64,000 nt of DNA from Pseudorasbora parva (Eukaryota > Chordata > Actinopteri > Cypriniformes > Gobionidae). The notes under the pieces were generated by a model. The model was not told the DNA's origin. It was given only the letters and a program-made list of their open reading frames with translations, and did no database searches. The stretch is taken from the NCBI RefSeq assembly GCF_024679245.1, contig NC_090178.1:9857702-9921701 (forward strand). Direction: 5' to 3'. This document shows, in pieces, positions 24,290 to 36,852 of the stretch. How positions within the stretch are numbered: position 1 is the stretch's first letter; every line of letters begins with the position of its first letter. The translations under genes were made by a program, and so were the position numbers.

Positions 24290-24790
24290 GTAAAAAAATA
24301 TGTACGTAGTGTCCGTGACATCACACATAGGATTCCGATAAGCCGTTCTGAAGCTTAAAGTAGGGGCAAGTTTGGCGTTGCCATCTCTCGAGCGAGTCTA
24401 CGTGTCACTCCCGGATAACAGAAAATGGGCAAAAGGGCGGGATGTGGGCGGAGCTGAGGTGATGCAATGACTATAGACGGCGGATAAATGGCTATCCACC
24501 TGTAACCACGCCCTTAATTATGCAGAACTTTAAGGCTTTATATAACGTAAACGAATGAGTTTTAAAAAATTCACCCCCCTCACAGTTGTCATGAAGGTCA
24601 AAATTAGCCTTATAGGCCAAAACCACAATTTGTACCAGGCTGTAAACATGTTTTTTTCTGCTGTAAAGTTGAGAATTTTAACATGGGGCTCAATGAGATT
24701 CTGCTCTCTTCTGGAGCCTGTCCCTAGTGGCCAGTTGAGGAATTGCAGTTTACATTACTTCCGCATTGGCTTCAAGAGAGATCGCGGGAG
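24290..24790. repeat. probable interspersed repeat (unclassified)
   Basis: Includes CTCTCGAGCGAGTCTACGTG, GCGGGATGTGGGCGGAGCTG and TCTTCTGGAGCCTGTCCC, words I associate with a common cyprinid repeat. No terminal repeats were identified. Confidence 0.4.
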
Positions 24791-24799
24791 GTTGCCACG

Positions 24800-24960
24800 T
24801 GGTAAAAATGCTGAATGTTTCCTGTGAAGGATGGATTTAGGGGCAGGGGCAGTGTAGGGGGAAAGAATGTACAGTTTATACAGTGAAAAATCCATTACGC
24901 CTACGGAAAGTCCCCACAATTCACAAAAACGTGTGTTTGTGCGCATGCATTTGTGTGCGT
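24800..24960. repeat. third fragment of the GGGGACATT repeat
   Basis: TTAGGGGCAGGGGCAGTGTA and CCATTACGCCTACGGAAAG are the minus-strand version of the repeat at 22.9 kb, so this copy has the orientation of the post-gap copy. Confidence 0.8.
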
Positions 24961-25956
<996 letters not shown>

Positions 25957-26109
25957 CTATATATACTATTCTATATAAAAAGTATTTGCTGATATTCTCT
26001 TTTTTATAATGGTTTACAAATGTGCACCTTTTAGTTTTACATTTAGTCAAGGGCTTGTTCACATTTATATTTTTATAGTACACTACTGAATGCCAAAGTT
26101 GCAAGTTAA

Positions 26110-26200
26110 ATTATGTTTTTAAGTAAAATTGTTGAAAAATATTGTGATAAATTAGTCGATAGATTAATCAATATAAAAATTGTCATTAGTGGCAGCCCTA
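26110..26200. mobile_element. right end of a hAT element
   Basis: Ends CATTAGTGGCAGCCCTA; reversed, TAGGGCTGCCACTAATG is a typical hAT terminus, with ATTAGTCGATAGATTAATC inside. The left end is not found. Confidence 0.6.
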
Positions 26201-27378
26201 AAATAGTCTGTGATATAATTCAGTTTAATTTTTAGCTTTTTTCCTAAATTTTTCCTTAATTTTTTATTAAAATATAATTTTATTTTTATTTTTTGACTCC
26301 TACAATCATTATAAAATATTAGGATGAATAAAAAAGAAAAGATAAATGTTTTTGCACCAACAAAAATGTAATTACTTATTTCAAAATTTAGAATGGTTTT
26401 AAACTATATGTATTTCTCAATTATCAGTGCTGTACCAATAGCTGATGATTATTATTATAATTATGACAGGACTCTTAAAAGCTGGAAATGGACTTGTCAT
26501 GAGTTAATTTTCACGGCTCAGGAGGTTGGCTCCAAAGTACCTGCCAGCAGAACCGAGGGCCCGTGAGCAAAGATAGCAGATCTCGAATGGTGTATGTCCA
26601 CTGGCTCCTGTGGCAGCCGCGCAGCTGCCATTGAGATGAATGGAAATGCTAACGGATAGATTCCTCCAGCCTCTACAAGAGCCCGGTGGTTCCGACAGAC
26701 AGAGCTGTACTGGGACTGCAGCTCCAGCTGCGGAGGTTCAGGCGTGTGTGGGCCGGCAGCTCTCTTCCTCTCTGACTTTATCAGCTCACACACTTGTGGG
26801 CGAGACGAGGGCGAGTCTCACCCTCTATACCTTAAACACAAGATCTCTGTGGTTTGAAGCACTCGGCTGCTCCTCTTTCCTCCGCCGTCGCTCTCTGCCA
26901 ATCTGAAAGGCAAACAGACCTACACTGGAGCTGGTGAAATCACACACAAACACACACTTGGTTTCTGCTGTGTTAGCTTGAATCTAAATGCACTCAAACA
27001 GAATGTTGCACAGGAGCGAGATCTGTTCTCCAGGAAGACAGACAGAGGGAAAGAGAGAGAGGAAAAAAAGTGAAATAGAAGCAGAGAAAGATGGAGAGAG
27101 AGAAACCAGAGTCAAAAACCACCACATAACAATGCCGGAGAAAAATCAGAACATTTTCCAGCGAAAGATGGGCCATTTCCAAATCCTCGTGCCCTATCAG
27201 ACAAATTAAAGTAAATCAAGCATGAAATGAAGCAGGAGAGCCCGGAGATAAGACTCCTTTAAGTCCTTTCCAGATTAGGATAGGGGAAGAGAGGTGCATC
27301 TGCTCTCTGCCAGCCGAGGAGGCTAGCTTCTCATTTCACAATAGCAGCCTGTGTATAGGATTACTTTCCCCTGTCACT

Positions 27379-27413
<35 letters not shown>

Positions 27414-27544
27414 AGTATGAACGTGTCCTTAATGCGTCGGCTCACTAGCTTGTTTTACACGTTTTGACAAGTGATCTATAAATGTACAGCAGCTAGTTGA
27501 TCATAGAATCGGGTGTGAGAACGTGCTAAGTGATGCTTTAGCCT
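26201..27544. other. intronic DNA with repeat-poor block
   Basis: 26500-27360 is GC-balanced and mostly unique-looking, with a CA tract at 27379-27411 and a short GA-rich part at 27040-27100. The open frames have no recognisable domain. It is a candidate for conserved non-coding sequence rather than for a gene. Confidence 0.4.
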
Positions 27545-27665
27545 ATAGTTATAGTCTTCCAGTAGCGCAGCCGGAAGAACACGGGTTTGATTCCCATGAA
27601 GGGAATGTGCATGCTGATGAAGTATTCCTTGAAAGCCTTCAATGACGGGATGGGAAATACTTTTA
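27545..27665. mobile_element. degenerate tRNA-derived SINE fragment
   Basis: CAGTAGCGCAGCCGGAAGAA followed by CACGGGTTTGATTCCCATG resembles the A-box region and B-box (GGTTCGANTCC) of a tRNA-type promoter. GAATGTGCATGCTGATGAAG follows, as in common cyprinid SINEs. The 3' tail is missing. Confidence 0.5.
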
Positions 27666-27689
27666 AGAAATTTGGTGTGATATGTTAAA

Positions 27690-28335
27690 GCGTTAGGTCA
27701 ACCAAAAATCTAAATGACCCTATGATTTACTCACCCTCAAGTCATCCTAGGTGTATATGACTTTCTTTTTTCAGATAAATACAGAGTTATATTAAACAAA
27801 TGTTCTGGTTAATCCAAACTTTATAATGCCAGTGAATGGCTGTTTCAAGTTCATAAAAGTGCATTAATCCATCATAAAAGTGCTCCACATGGCTCCAGGG
27901 GTTAATAAAGGCCTTCTGAAGCAAATCAATACGTTTGTGTAAAAAAATATATCCATATTTAAAACTTTACAAACTGTAATCTCTAACTTCCACTAACTGT
28001 CGTACGCACATTCACGAGAGACTGCTGTTCCAGTGTATGAAACAGGACGCTCCGGTGAGAATATTCTAGTTCTCACGAGAACTAAATTTAGTTTTGCTCT
28101 GTCCTCTGCGCTTCCTCATTCATCACCGGAACTTACACTACGCCTGCGTCCTCCGTCATACGCTGGAACAGCAGTCTCTCGTGTACGACAGTTAGTGGAA
28201 GTTAGAGATTACAGTTTGCAAAGTTTTAAATATGGATATTTTTCTAACACAAACCAATCGGTTTGCTTCAGAAGGCCTTTATTAACCCCTGGAGCCATGT
28301 GGAGCACCTTTATGATGGATTGATGCACTTTTCTG
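27690..28335. mobile_element. long palindromic MITE
   Basis: Arms of about 205 bp (27852-28058 and 28128-28335) are near-perfect inverted copies, for example GGCTCCAGGGGTTAATAAAG against CTTTATTAACCCCTGGAGCC. The left shoulder TTACTCACCCTCAAGTCATC is of the TTAA family. The right terminal region is missing and a minisatellite begins inside the right arm. Confidence 0.9.
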
Positions 28336-29292
28336 ATGATAGATGCGCTTTTTTGATGATATATTCACTTTTATGATGATAGATGTGCTTTTATGATGGA
28401 TTGAGGCACTTTTATGATGATAGATGTGCTTTTATGATGGATTGAGGCACTTTTATGATGATAGATGTGCTTTTATGATGGATTGATGCACTTTTATGAT
28501 GATAGATGTGCTTTTATGATGGATTGATGCGCTTTTATGATGATAGATGCACTTTTATGATGGATTGATGCGCTTTTATGATGATAGATGTGCTTTTATG
28601 ATGGATTGATGCGCTTTTATGATGATAGATGTGCTTTTATGATGGATTGATGCACTTTTATGATGATAGATGCACTTATATGATGGATTGATGCGCTTTT
28701 ATGATGATAGATGTGCTTTTATGATGGATTGAGGCACTTTTATGATGGATTGAGGCACTTTTATGATGGATTGATGCGCTTTTATGATGGATTGATGCGC
28801 TTTTATGATGATAGATGTGCTTTTATGATGGATTGAGGCACTTTTATGATGGATTGATGCGCTTTTATGATGGATTGATGCGCTTTTATGATGGATAGAT
28901 GGAATTTTATGATGTATAGATTCGCTTTTATGATGATAAATGCGCTTTTATAATGGTTAGATGCACTTTTATGATGGATAGATGCGCTTTTATGATGATA
29001 GATGCACTGTTATGATGGACTGATGGACTTTTATGATGTATAAATGCACTTTTATGATGATAGATGCACTATTATGATGATAGATGCGCTTTTATGATGG
29101 ATTGATGCGCTTTTATGATGGATTTATGCGCTTTTATGATGATAGATGCACTTTTATGATGTATAGATGCGCTTCTATGATGGATAGATGCACTTTTATG
29201 ATGTATAGATGCACCTTTATGATGGTAGATGCGCTTTTATGATGGATAGAAGCACTGTTATGATAATAGATGCGCTATTATTAATGCACTTT
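28303..29292. repeat. 1-kb minisatellite of 20-21-bp units
   Basis: Units such as CTTTTATGATGGATTGATGC and CTTTTATGATGATAGATGTG alternate, giving a 41-bp dimer in the first half and irregular variants later; roughly 45-50 units. The first units are the terminal bases of the palindrome's right arm, and the left arm holds two complementary units. Confidence 0.95.
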
Positions 29293-30825
29293 TATTATGG
29301 ATAAGTTATTAATTCAGTTATTAGGAGTTATTACATGTTTTTGTTTTGTTTTTTTTAAATACAAACAAATACATTTTGCCATTTCATAAATAATTTGGTG
29401 AACCACAATTGTTTTACGGTTTAAATTTTATTATAAAGCCATTATAATATGCTGATGTTTAAGACTGTTTCCATTGTGACAACTTTCCCCACATAGTGTA
29501 GAATGAATGAATATTTTCCCAAAAAAATTTAACCATACACATATACAAAATTAAACCTGAGAAGTAAAACGTGTGACAGCTTGCCCCGGTCTCCCCAATA
29601 CACACTCTTGAGCAAAGTTCATAGTCATGTTATTTGTCAGATGTAAGATTTCCTTCTCATCATTTTGCAAGAGTTTGAAATGACTCTTAAAGAAACCCGC
29701 ACGTTTTTGGGAGTATTTTGGTTTTAGTGTCATCATGACTGATGTTTCTCCTCTTGGCTTTCCCCTCATCAGGAGTTTGTTAGTTATTAAACAGCGCGAC
29801 CGTGACCTTCTACGCCCTGGTGTCAGGTTTAGGCCTTCTATCACCCTCTATCTCCAGCCATTTAAAAACTCCTCCTGAAAGTGACTGATTTAACCTGCTT
29901 TTACGCCGTTTATATCAAAACCGGATGAGAGAGAGAAGGAAGAGGGAGAAAAAAAACTTAATCCATCTTATCTGTTGACTGTCAAACTGCTGGAGCTAAG
30001 ACCTCCTCACAAAAGACAACTGGGTCAGGCAGGCAGGAGCGGCCGGATTTGTGCTGGAGGAAAGTTTGAAATGTGGTAATTGACTGGAGGGGCGGCTGCG
30101 GATAGAGCTAATGACCCGCTCGAGCCACTGGAGAAAAACAGCACCTGTAAATACAGCGGAAAAACAAACGCAAGCTATCGTGTGACCCGCTAGCTCTGTA
30201 GTTATTAACACACCCGCTGATATGTGTGCGTTTATTTGCGTGCATCCTATGGAAGCGCAATATATCCAAGCGTTCTCCTTCAGAACATCAGGAACGCTGA
30301 AAGCAGCATTCTCATAATTCAAAATATTTGTGAGCATTCCCTGTGAATCCAGGCACCATTAGTCAGTGTGTGCTGACAGGAGAAAGAGGAATTGTATCCC
30401 ACATGAGCGCTGAGATTTGTAGCACATCTCTAAATATCAAATTTGTTAGCAGGAAAAAGTCTCCTCTAGATTCAGATAGGCCATCTTCCTCAAGTTTACG
30501 TCTAATCTTTTGTGGCCTATCATTCAGAGTGACAGAAGGGAAAGAAGCTGTGGAGATTGTTGTCGGAATGACTTTGCTCAGATTTTGATTGAAATGAGCC
30601 GGAGGAAACTGTTAGCCTCTGCTGCTATCTCAACAGCATTTGACTCTAAAAGCTTCTGGAAAATGATAATTCAGTATCATATTTATTAGGGGACATTTTT
30701 TTCTTTTGATTATACTTATAGGGAACTAAAAAGTAAAACAGGGTAATATATAATATATTTTTAATATATTAAAATATTTAATATATTTTTATTTAAGCCT
30801 TCTGTTTTTTGGTTTATAATAAAAT
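29293..30825. other. intronic DNA, repeat-poor in part
   Basis: 29700-30620 is unique-looking, with no recognised protein similarity in either strand's frames and no good splice pair. Otherwise AT-rich. Confidence 0.4.
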
Positions 30826-31039
30826 ATAATCGTGATTAATCACATCCAAAATAAAAGTTTGTGTTTACATAATATATGTATGTGTGCTGTGTATAATTAT
30901 TATGTATATATAAATACATGCACTCATGCATGTGTGTATATATTTAATATATTTTTAATTATTTATATATAAAATATTTATATTTGTGTGTAATATAAAT
31001 GATATACCTATATATGCAGTGTATACATGCAATGATTTC

Positions 31040-31086
<47 letters not shown>

Positions 31087-31210
31087 CAAATATACATAAT
31101 AATTATACACAGTGGACACATACTGAACACAAACACAAAACAGACATACTAATAAACACACACTTTTATTTTGGATGTGATTAATCGCGATTAATTGTTT
31201 GACAGCCCTA
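30826..31210. mobile_element. hAT-type MITE (GATTAATCACATCCAAAATA family)
   Basis: The left side CGTGATTAATCACATCCAAA is inverted in the right side TTTGGATGTGATTAATCGCG, which ends TTTGACAGCCCTA. The left terminal GGGCTGTCAAA part is lost. A TG tract (31040-31085) sits at the centre. Confidence 0.8.
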
Positions 31211-31219
31211 TAATATAAA

Positions 31220-31430
31220 TACAATAAAATAAAAAAAATCAGGATTGTTGGATTAAATGGAAAGTCTAAAAGAACAGCATTTATTTTAAATAGAAATATT
31301 TTGTAATATTATAGATCATTTGGTCACTTTTGATTACATTTAATGTATCTTTTCTGAATCTAAATATTCATTTATTTAAAAAAAAAAAAAAATCTTAAGG
31401 ACCCCAAACTATTGACAGGTATATTGGAGT
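31220..31430. repeat. interspersed repeat fragment with A-run
   Basis: TAAAAGAACAGCATTTATTT, TGGTCACTTTTGATTACATT, an A-run and GGACCCCAAACTATTGACAG make a well-known fish repeat. Parts relate in reverse to the palindrome inside 58430-59100. Confidence 0.6.
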
Positions 31431-31554
31431 GATATTACCATATGATTGCAGTACTTTTTAAGGTGTAAGAAAGACGGAGTTTCATCTTCTATAAATAATG
31501 CATGTTCTCAGAAAACTCCGGACTTCCAGCCTCTTTTAGTAAGAGGTTAGTTTA

Positions 31555-31640
31555 TTAAGAGAGAGGAGAGTGTGTGAGAGAGAGAGGGAGAGAGAGAGAG
31601 AGTGAGAGAGAGAGGGAGAGGGGGAGAGAGTGAGCGAGTA
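31555..31640. repeat. (GA)n purine tract
   Basis: GAGAGA-rich stretch with GTGAG and GGGAGA interruptions. Confidence 0.93.
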
Positions 31641-32187
31641 AGCGAGCAAGGTAAAAAGGTCCTCGTGTGTTTTAAAACAAGTGTCTGCCGAGGAGATAAT
31701 GGTAAAGCCGTGGGATAAAAATGATGCATTTGCTTCTCTTCGAGCTGATAATGGGGGTTTGGAGGGGGGTGGAGGAAAGTTCATCGCTCTCTTATCGAAG
31801 CGCTCTGACATTTCTCCTTCAGCTGTAAAATTTCAGATCACATATCTCCTTCAGAGCTCCTGCACCTTTTATGGAGTGATACTGAGCTCTCTTTCTCTAC
31901 ACATGCCCCTCACAGTATGTTCATTTGGTTCATAAGCTGCTCTTAATCTTGATATGTGTCTCCTCAATTGTCACACATGGCTGATGGGCATCTGTACCTT
32001 CGAACATGACAAATTCATGTGACCTTCATTTTAAAGCATCCGTTTTGATCTAATCCAAATCATTTCTGAAGTGTAAGTGCTTAAAGATGACTATTTAAAA
32101 AAGAATTGTGTTTTTGGATCAAATACTTTTAGTGGTGAATTGTGTGATTTATGCACCACAAGTGATGTTGTTATACATTTTTAACCC
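31641..32187. other. intronic DNA, no gene seen
   Basis: 31680-31860 is a GC-balanced, repeat-free block containing GGAGATAATGG and GATAATGGGG (GATA-type words). Nothing coding was recognised. Confidence 0.35.
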
Positions 32188-33106
32188 TTAACCCTCATTT
32201 TATAAAGTTAGACATCGACCTTAGTACTCCTCAGTCCACTCATTTATAAACCATATAACACAGGAAAATTTTAAGTAAGTGTTGTTGTTTTTTCTGCACA
32301 ACAATAATTGAATCTCTGAAGTGCAGTTCACCTTTGTTCCTTAAGGTGGCAATGTCTGCTACACGATGATGTGACGTTACGCTCATAATTACCACAAACA
32401 TAAAACAAAAAAATACACAAGTATCATCAGCAAAACTTAAACTCCTTATTTTTTGCACATCAAGTACTGTTGTCAAGTACTACGCAATCAAATATTAATG
32501 TCGCTGTCACCTGATGGTGGATCTGGTGAAGAAGCTGACAGCGATCAACATATGGATTTTGAAGACATTGAAAACGATAGTTTTGGGTGAACTGTCCCTT
32601 TAAACAGGTGGGTTAGACCTTACTGAGCATGTCATTTAACATAAAAAAATATCTAAATAATATCTATATAATATATAGATTTATAATATATAATATAAAG
32701 TGATTAAAAAGACCAAATATGAATGGGTAAAAAACTTAAAAAATATATATAATTTTTTCATTTTTTTAAATTAATCAAATTCAGTTGAAGAGGAAGCATA
32801 TAAGAATTTCAAAAATAATTGAAAAATTAATAATTGTTTCCCAAAATACTCTAACCTTTAAATGCATGAATATTTCGCCAGTCATTAATACATTTTTGGG
32901 TCTTTAGTGACCCAGACTTATATCTAAAACCAATGGCTGTCTAACTGCTGCAACAGCATAAAACTCTCCTGATATATTAACAGTTACAAAAAATTATTTA
33001 AAAAAAATATGGAAGGGTTCAATTTGAGCATCATTACTGTCATTAGAGCTAATTTCTCCAGGACATTCAGTGTCTGGCTCATATTTGCAATCTCAACCAT
33101 ATTCTT
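32188..33106. mobile_element. piggyBac-like element copy II, rearranged by an inversion
   Basis: The left part 32188-32584 is collinear with copy I at 16.3-17.0 kb plus 18.85-18.91 kb, with neither nested insertion. Its right part appears in reverse (32851-33106, matching 18914-19186). An element terminus (ctaa at 32851) and CATTTTTGGGTCTTTAGTGA mark its end. Sequence at 32605-32850 is foreign to the element. Confidence 0.85.
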
Positions 33107-33354
33107 AAAAATGAAAATTCTGCCATAATTTACTTACCCTCAAGTTGTTTCAGAACTGTATGAGATACTTTCTTTTATTGAGCACAAAATAAGGTATTTT
33201 GAAGAATGTCGGCAATCAAACTGTTGAAGGGCCCCTATTTGACTTCTATATTATGGGGGTGCAAGTCAATGGGGCCCATCAACTGTTTGGTTTCAGACAT
33301 TCTTCAAAATATCTTCTTTTGTGTTCAACAGAAGAAAGAAATTCATACAGGCTT
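33107..33354. mobile_element. TTAA MITE, left terminus displaced and right end truncated
   Basis: Begins AAAAATGAAAATTCTGCCAT, lacking the usual terminal TTAAAGGGATAGTTCACCC, which is found in reverse at 32585-32605. Both hairpin arms are present (CCATCAACTGTTTGG, AATATCTTCTTTTGTGTTCA). It ends prematurely after TTCATACAGGC. Confidence 0.9.
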
Positions 33355-33772
33355 ACAGATCTACAAAACATTCATTTTAAATAAATAGAGGAACGTTTCA
33401 AGAGCGCTGTCGAACATTAATGTAACCACAAACATTACACGAAAACTTAATCAGAGTGCGTGTCTTCATCTGGTGCTAAAATTTGCCACGGTAGTGACCT
33501 GAAAAAGTTTGTCTGTAAATATGCTATCAAATTTATCACATATCACTAGACTAAAAAAAGGATTTAAACAGTTGAGTAGTGACTGTAGAAGTACAAAAGA
33601 CAGTTTGCCCATGAAATGAAAGAAATTACACTGTATAATTTGCAAAAACTTTTTTTAACATCTCACAAATGTATTTGTATGGTTCATCTGTGTTTGTGGA
33701 AGTAATTTTTTCCTCTCAAAATGTTGTTTCTTTCTTTTGCTGTGACGTGGTTTTAGTTGGTTCCTATAAACG
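33355..33772. other. intronic DNA, no gene seen
   Basis: AT-rich, no recognised feature. Confidence 0.4.
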
Positions 33773-33947
33773 TACACTCTAAAAATTGCTGGGTTAAAAA
33801 TAACCCAAGTTGGGTTGCAAATGGACAAACCCAGAAATTGTGTTGTTTGAACCCAGTGAATGGACCCATTCAAACAACCCAATTTCTGGGTTCGTCCATT
33901 TTTAACCCAACTTGGGTTATTTTTAAGTCAGAAATGTTTAGAGTGTA
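33773..33947. mobile_element. 175-bp hairpin MITE
   Basis: Ends TACACTCTAAA and TTTAGAGTGTA are exact inverts. The arms are built of AACCCAAGTTGGGTT and CAGAAATTG/CAATTTCTG and pair almost fully. A TA target is possible. It can fold as one long stem. Confidence 0.92.
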
Positions 33948-34504
33948 TGTTTTAGTTTCTGTCTGGATTTTAAAGGTGGGAGACAATCCCCCTTCTTCCC
34001 TCCATCACAGGGGGAAACAAACAGTTGCCACGTGCAGCATCTTTTTGGGGCTATCAGAGAAAGATCTGTGCACACAAAAGGGACATTCATGGTTCTGCCA
34101 GGGATCTGTGGCGAGGGGGAGCGGACCCCGGAGAAGAGCGACAGATGATCTTATCTAGGGAGGAGTGGAGGGATGGGGGGATGGAGTTCTTTTCACTCAT
34201 ATCAACAGCTCCTCCGTGCCAAGATGGTGGCATTTCAGGCTTGGTTGATGAGAGAGCTTTTGGGTGTTTCGACCTGTAATCTCTGCCTGAGGACGCTTCA
34301 TTACCACTACTAAACTCATCTTGCAATGTGTTTTCAGTGATACTTACCTTATGAGGTTGTTCTGATAATGACCGCAAACAACAAGGAAGAACAATGCTAA
34401 ACCTTTTTGTAAAATAGCTGGTTTAAACAGGTCTACCTGGTCTCCCATCATGTTGGTTGAACAGCTGGTTTCCAATCCTGACCTTCTGATATGTGCCAAA
34501 AAAC
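33948..34504. other. intronic DNA, no gene seen
   Basis: 33960-34330 is GC-balanced with no protein similarity. 34420-34490 (AGCTGGTTTAAACAGGTC, GAACAGCTGGTTTCCAAT) resembles a simple CTGGTTT-type dispersed repeat that resumes after the next element. Confidence 0.4.
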
Positions 34505-35900
34505 TAGGGGTGTAACGATTCGTCTACTACATCGATGCATCGATTTATATTCCTATGATCCAACTTCATCAATCTATGCTCGGCAAGTTGGCCTTCTGGA
34601 TGACATATATTGATCTAATATGGATTTAAAATGTAATCAATGGATTGTATTTGCCATTAATTGTTTACTTGTTTGTTTATATCCATAATTAATTGATACC
34701 TGGGACCCGTTCTTCGTACCTCGTTTAATACATCTGAGATGATTTGGCAGATCCCAGATCTTCTGATCTCTGGCTAATTTGGTTCTTCAAAAGAATTTGC
34801 GGATTGGATTAAAATATCTGGATTAAGTTATCTGAGATCACTGCTCGTGTCTGTGTTCCCTGAAGAGGGCAGATGCATCGATACTCGAAACCACGATCAG
34901 CAATGCAACGATTGGCTGGCGTCAAGAAAACGTGATGACATCATATAAGTTAAAAAAGCCACCTGGCAAAAAACTTGTCAAAGAAAAAAGAAGAAGAAAA
35001 AACACGAACTTCTGGACCTTTATAAGGAAACAGACAAACCACCAAACCGACATAAAAGTTAGATCAATTAAATGTCACTGTTTTGATGAACATGATCCCA
35101 ATTATTTATATTCACGATTTTATAATATTTGTACAGACTTTACATTTATATTTCAATGTTGTAATTTCATTTTTAATTCAATTTGAAGCAGATTTGTTAT
35201 GTAACAGTATTAATTAAAGTTTCTTAACGGTCAAGATCAAATTATCCTCATCTCTTGAGCTGCATCAAGCCACTCCCATAATATCCGTCATCGCTGCACG
35301 ACGAAGATTAACTGCACAATGTGTGTAAACCTCCAATACAACTATAAAGTAATTATTCCATCACAATTCACAAATAATTCTCTCAAATAAGTAACTGTGT
35401 CTATAGTATTATACGCAAATTTTAAACAACATTAAAATAGTATTTTTAAATAAACTTTTATATTTATTATTATTTTAAATTATTATTGCCCCTGGTTCCG
35501 TAATGAAGTCTTGTAATAAAGTAGCAGTGGCTGAGACAGATTTTAAGTATCACCTCAATCCTGTTTACATGAAATAAGCTCCCGAGCTGGTTTAAGCTGA
35601 CGGACCTGTTGCTATGACAGCAAGTCCAGGAAGAGCTTCGAAGAACCAAACAATCCGAGATCAAGCCAAATCGTCAACAGTCAAATCCAGCTGAGTTAGC
35701 GAAATACGACATACTGCACGTATTTATTTCAGTCACACTGATTTACATTTTTGGCTAATAAATACTTAATCGATTTCAAGTCACTGAATCGTTTCGGATC
35801 GTATCGTTCTAAATGAACCAATATCGTCCTTGAATCGTATCAACAACCTCATATCGTGATACGAATCGAATCGTTGTTAAAATGAATCATTACACCCCTA
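34505..35900. mobile_element. hAT-type non-autonomous element (copy B), reverse orientation to copy A
   Basis: Ends TAGGGGTGTAACGATTCG and ATGAATCATTACACCCCTA. A 7-base AAAAAAC flanks both sides (34498-34504, 35901-35907). Terminal regions match 8306-9356 in reverse over about 170 bp on one side and 200 bp on the other. The middle of copy A is absent here and a second element (34701-35714) sits in its place. Confidence 0.85.
34701..35714. mobile_element. element nested in hAT copy B
   Basis: Starts TGGGACCCGTTCTTCGTACC, directly after TTAATTGATACC, which is collinear with copy A. It ends AGTTAGCGAAATACGACATAC before TGCACGTATTTATTTCAG, again collinear with copy A. Imperfect inverted ends of about 70 bp are visible (left CTCTGGCTAATTTGGTTCTT, right AAGAACCAAACAATCC). 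The superfamily is uncertain. The frame at 34932-35186 is Lys-rich and unlike any transposase I know. Confidence 0.72.
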
Positions 35901-36194
35901 AAAAAACCTTTAAAACCCAACAACAGACAACCTAACTAAACTGCGACAACAGGTAAGACCAGTAAACCAGCCTAGGTTATAATTTTATGTGTATATTTTA
36001 CTTTTCAAAATGTGTGATAGCATTGTTTTCCATAATTTGCTAATTGAAAAACATCTCAAAAATGTGATTTAGGATTTTCTGACCTTTTTTTCAGCAGGGT
36101 AACTATATAATTCTATACGGTCACCATCATTTTGCCAAGTAAGACATGTTCCTGGATCAACATCTTTTGTTGGATCAACATTCCTGTCTCTATC
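35901..36194. other. intronic DNA
   Basis: Continuation of the CTGGTTT-type repeat (CCAGTAAACCAGCCTAGGTT) and AT-rich sequence; no gene. Confidence 0.35.
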
Positions 36195-36440
36195 CCTAAC
36201 CTGTACAAGTTTTTTTCTTCTGTTCAACACAAAAGAAGATATTTTGAAGGATGCTGGCAACCAAACAGTTGTCAGTAGCCATTGGCTTCCATAGTAAGGA
36301 ATAAAGTGCTAGAGCAGTCAATGGCTATTGTCATTGTATTCTTCAAAATATCTTATTTTGTGTTCAGCAGAAGAAAGACACATACAGGTAAATGTAAATG
36401 ATGATATAATTTTTATGTTTTGGTGGTCATTTTAAGATGG
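36195..36440. mobile_element. TTAA MITE, both termini eroded
   Basis: Hairpin arms TTCAACACAAAAGAAGATAT and AATATCTTATTTTGTGTTCA with CAAACAGTTG and CCATTGGCTTCCATAG between. Ends are not defined. Confidence 0.85.
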
Positions 36441-36852
36441 CAAAGCAAAAACCATAAAAATACCCATTGAAATTAATGTTTTTTTAGCATTTTTTTGAAA
36501 GATTTTGGTCCTAATTTTGCATTGGGACTTTGTCTTAAATTATACAAAAATATGAAATATGCTAATTTATGAAATATAAACTATATTCCATGAACTGATT
36601 TATAATAATTTCCATTGGTCATACAATGAGCCACACCCCTAATTGTGTTCGTCAGGCTCTAAACTCAAAATTTGGTGACCTCAAAACACAGATATGTGGT
36701 GACATATCTTGTTATTGATAAAACACTGATTGTTAAAATCTAGATAAAAAGTACATGGATGTCAGTAATCAAGGAGCACAGCCAGCATTCATCACCATTC
36801 GTGCCAGATCTGAGCAGATAATCTGCAACTGTACATCTTGATCTCATAATCT
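36441..36852. other. intronic DNA, no gene seen
   Basis: AT-rich and unremarkable. Confidence 0.4.

Noticed and set aside
32240..32476. 78-residue minus-strand frame in the piggyBac-like element
   Set aside because: The homologous stretch in copy I does not keep the frame, so it is not a conserved element protein.
34932..35186. Lys-rich 84-residue frame inside hAT copy B
   Set aside because: No transposase motifs and located inside a non-coding nested element; probably chance.
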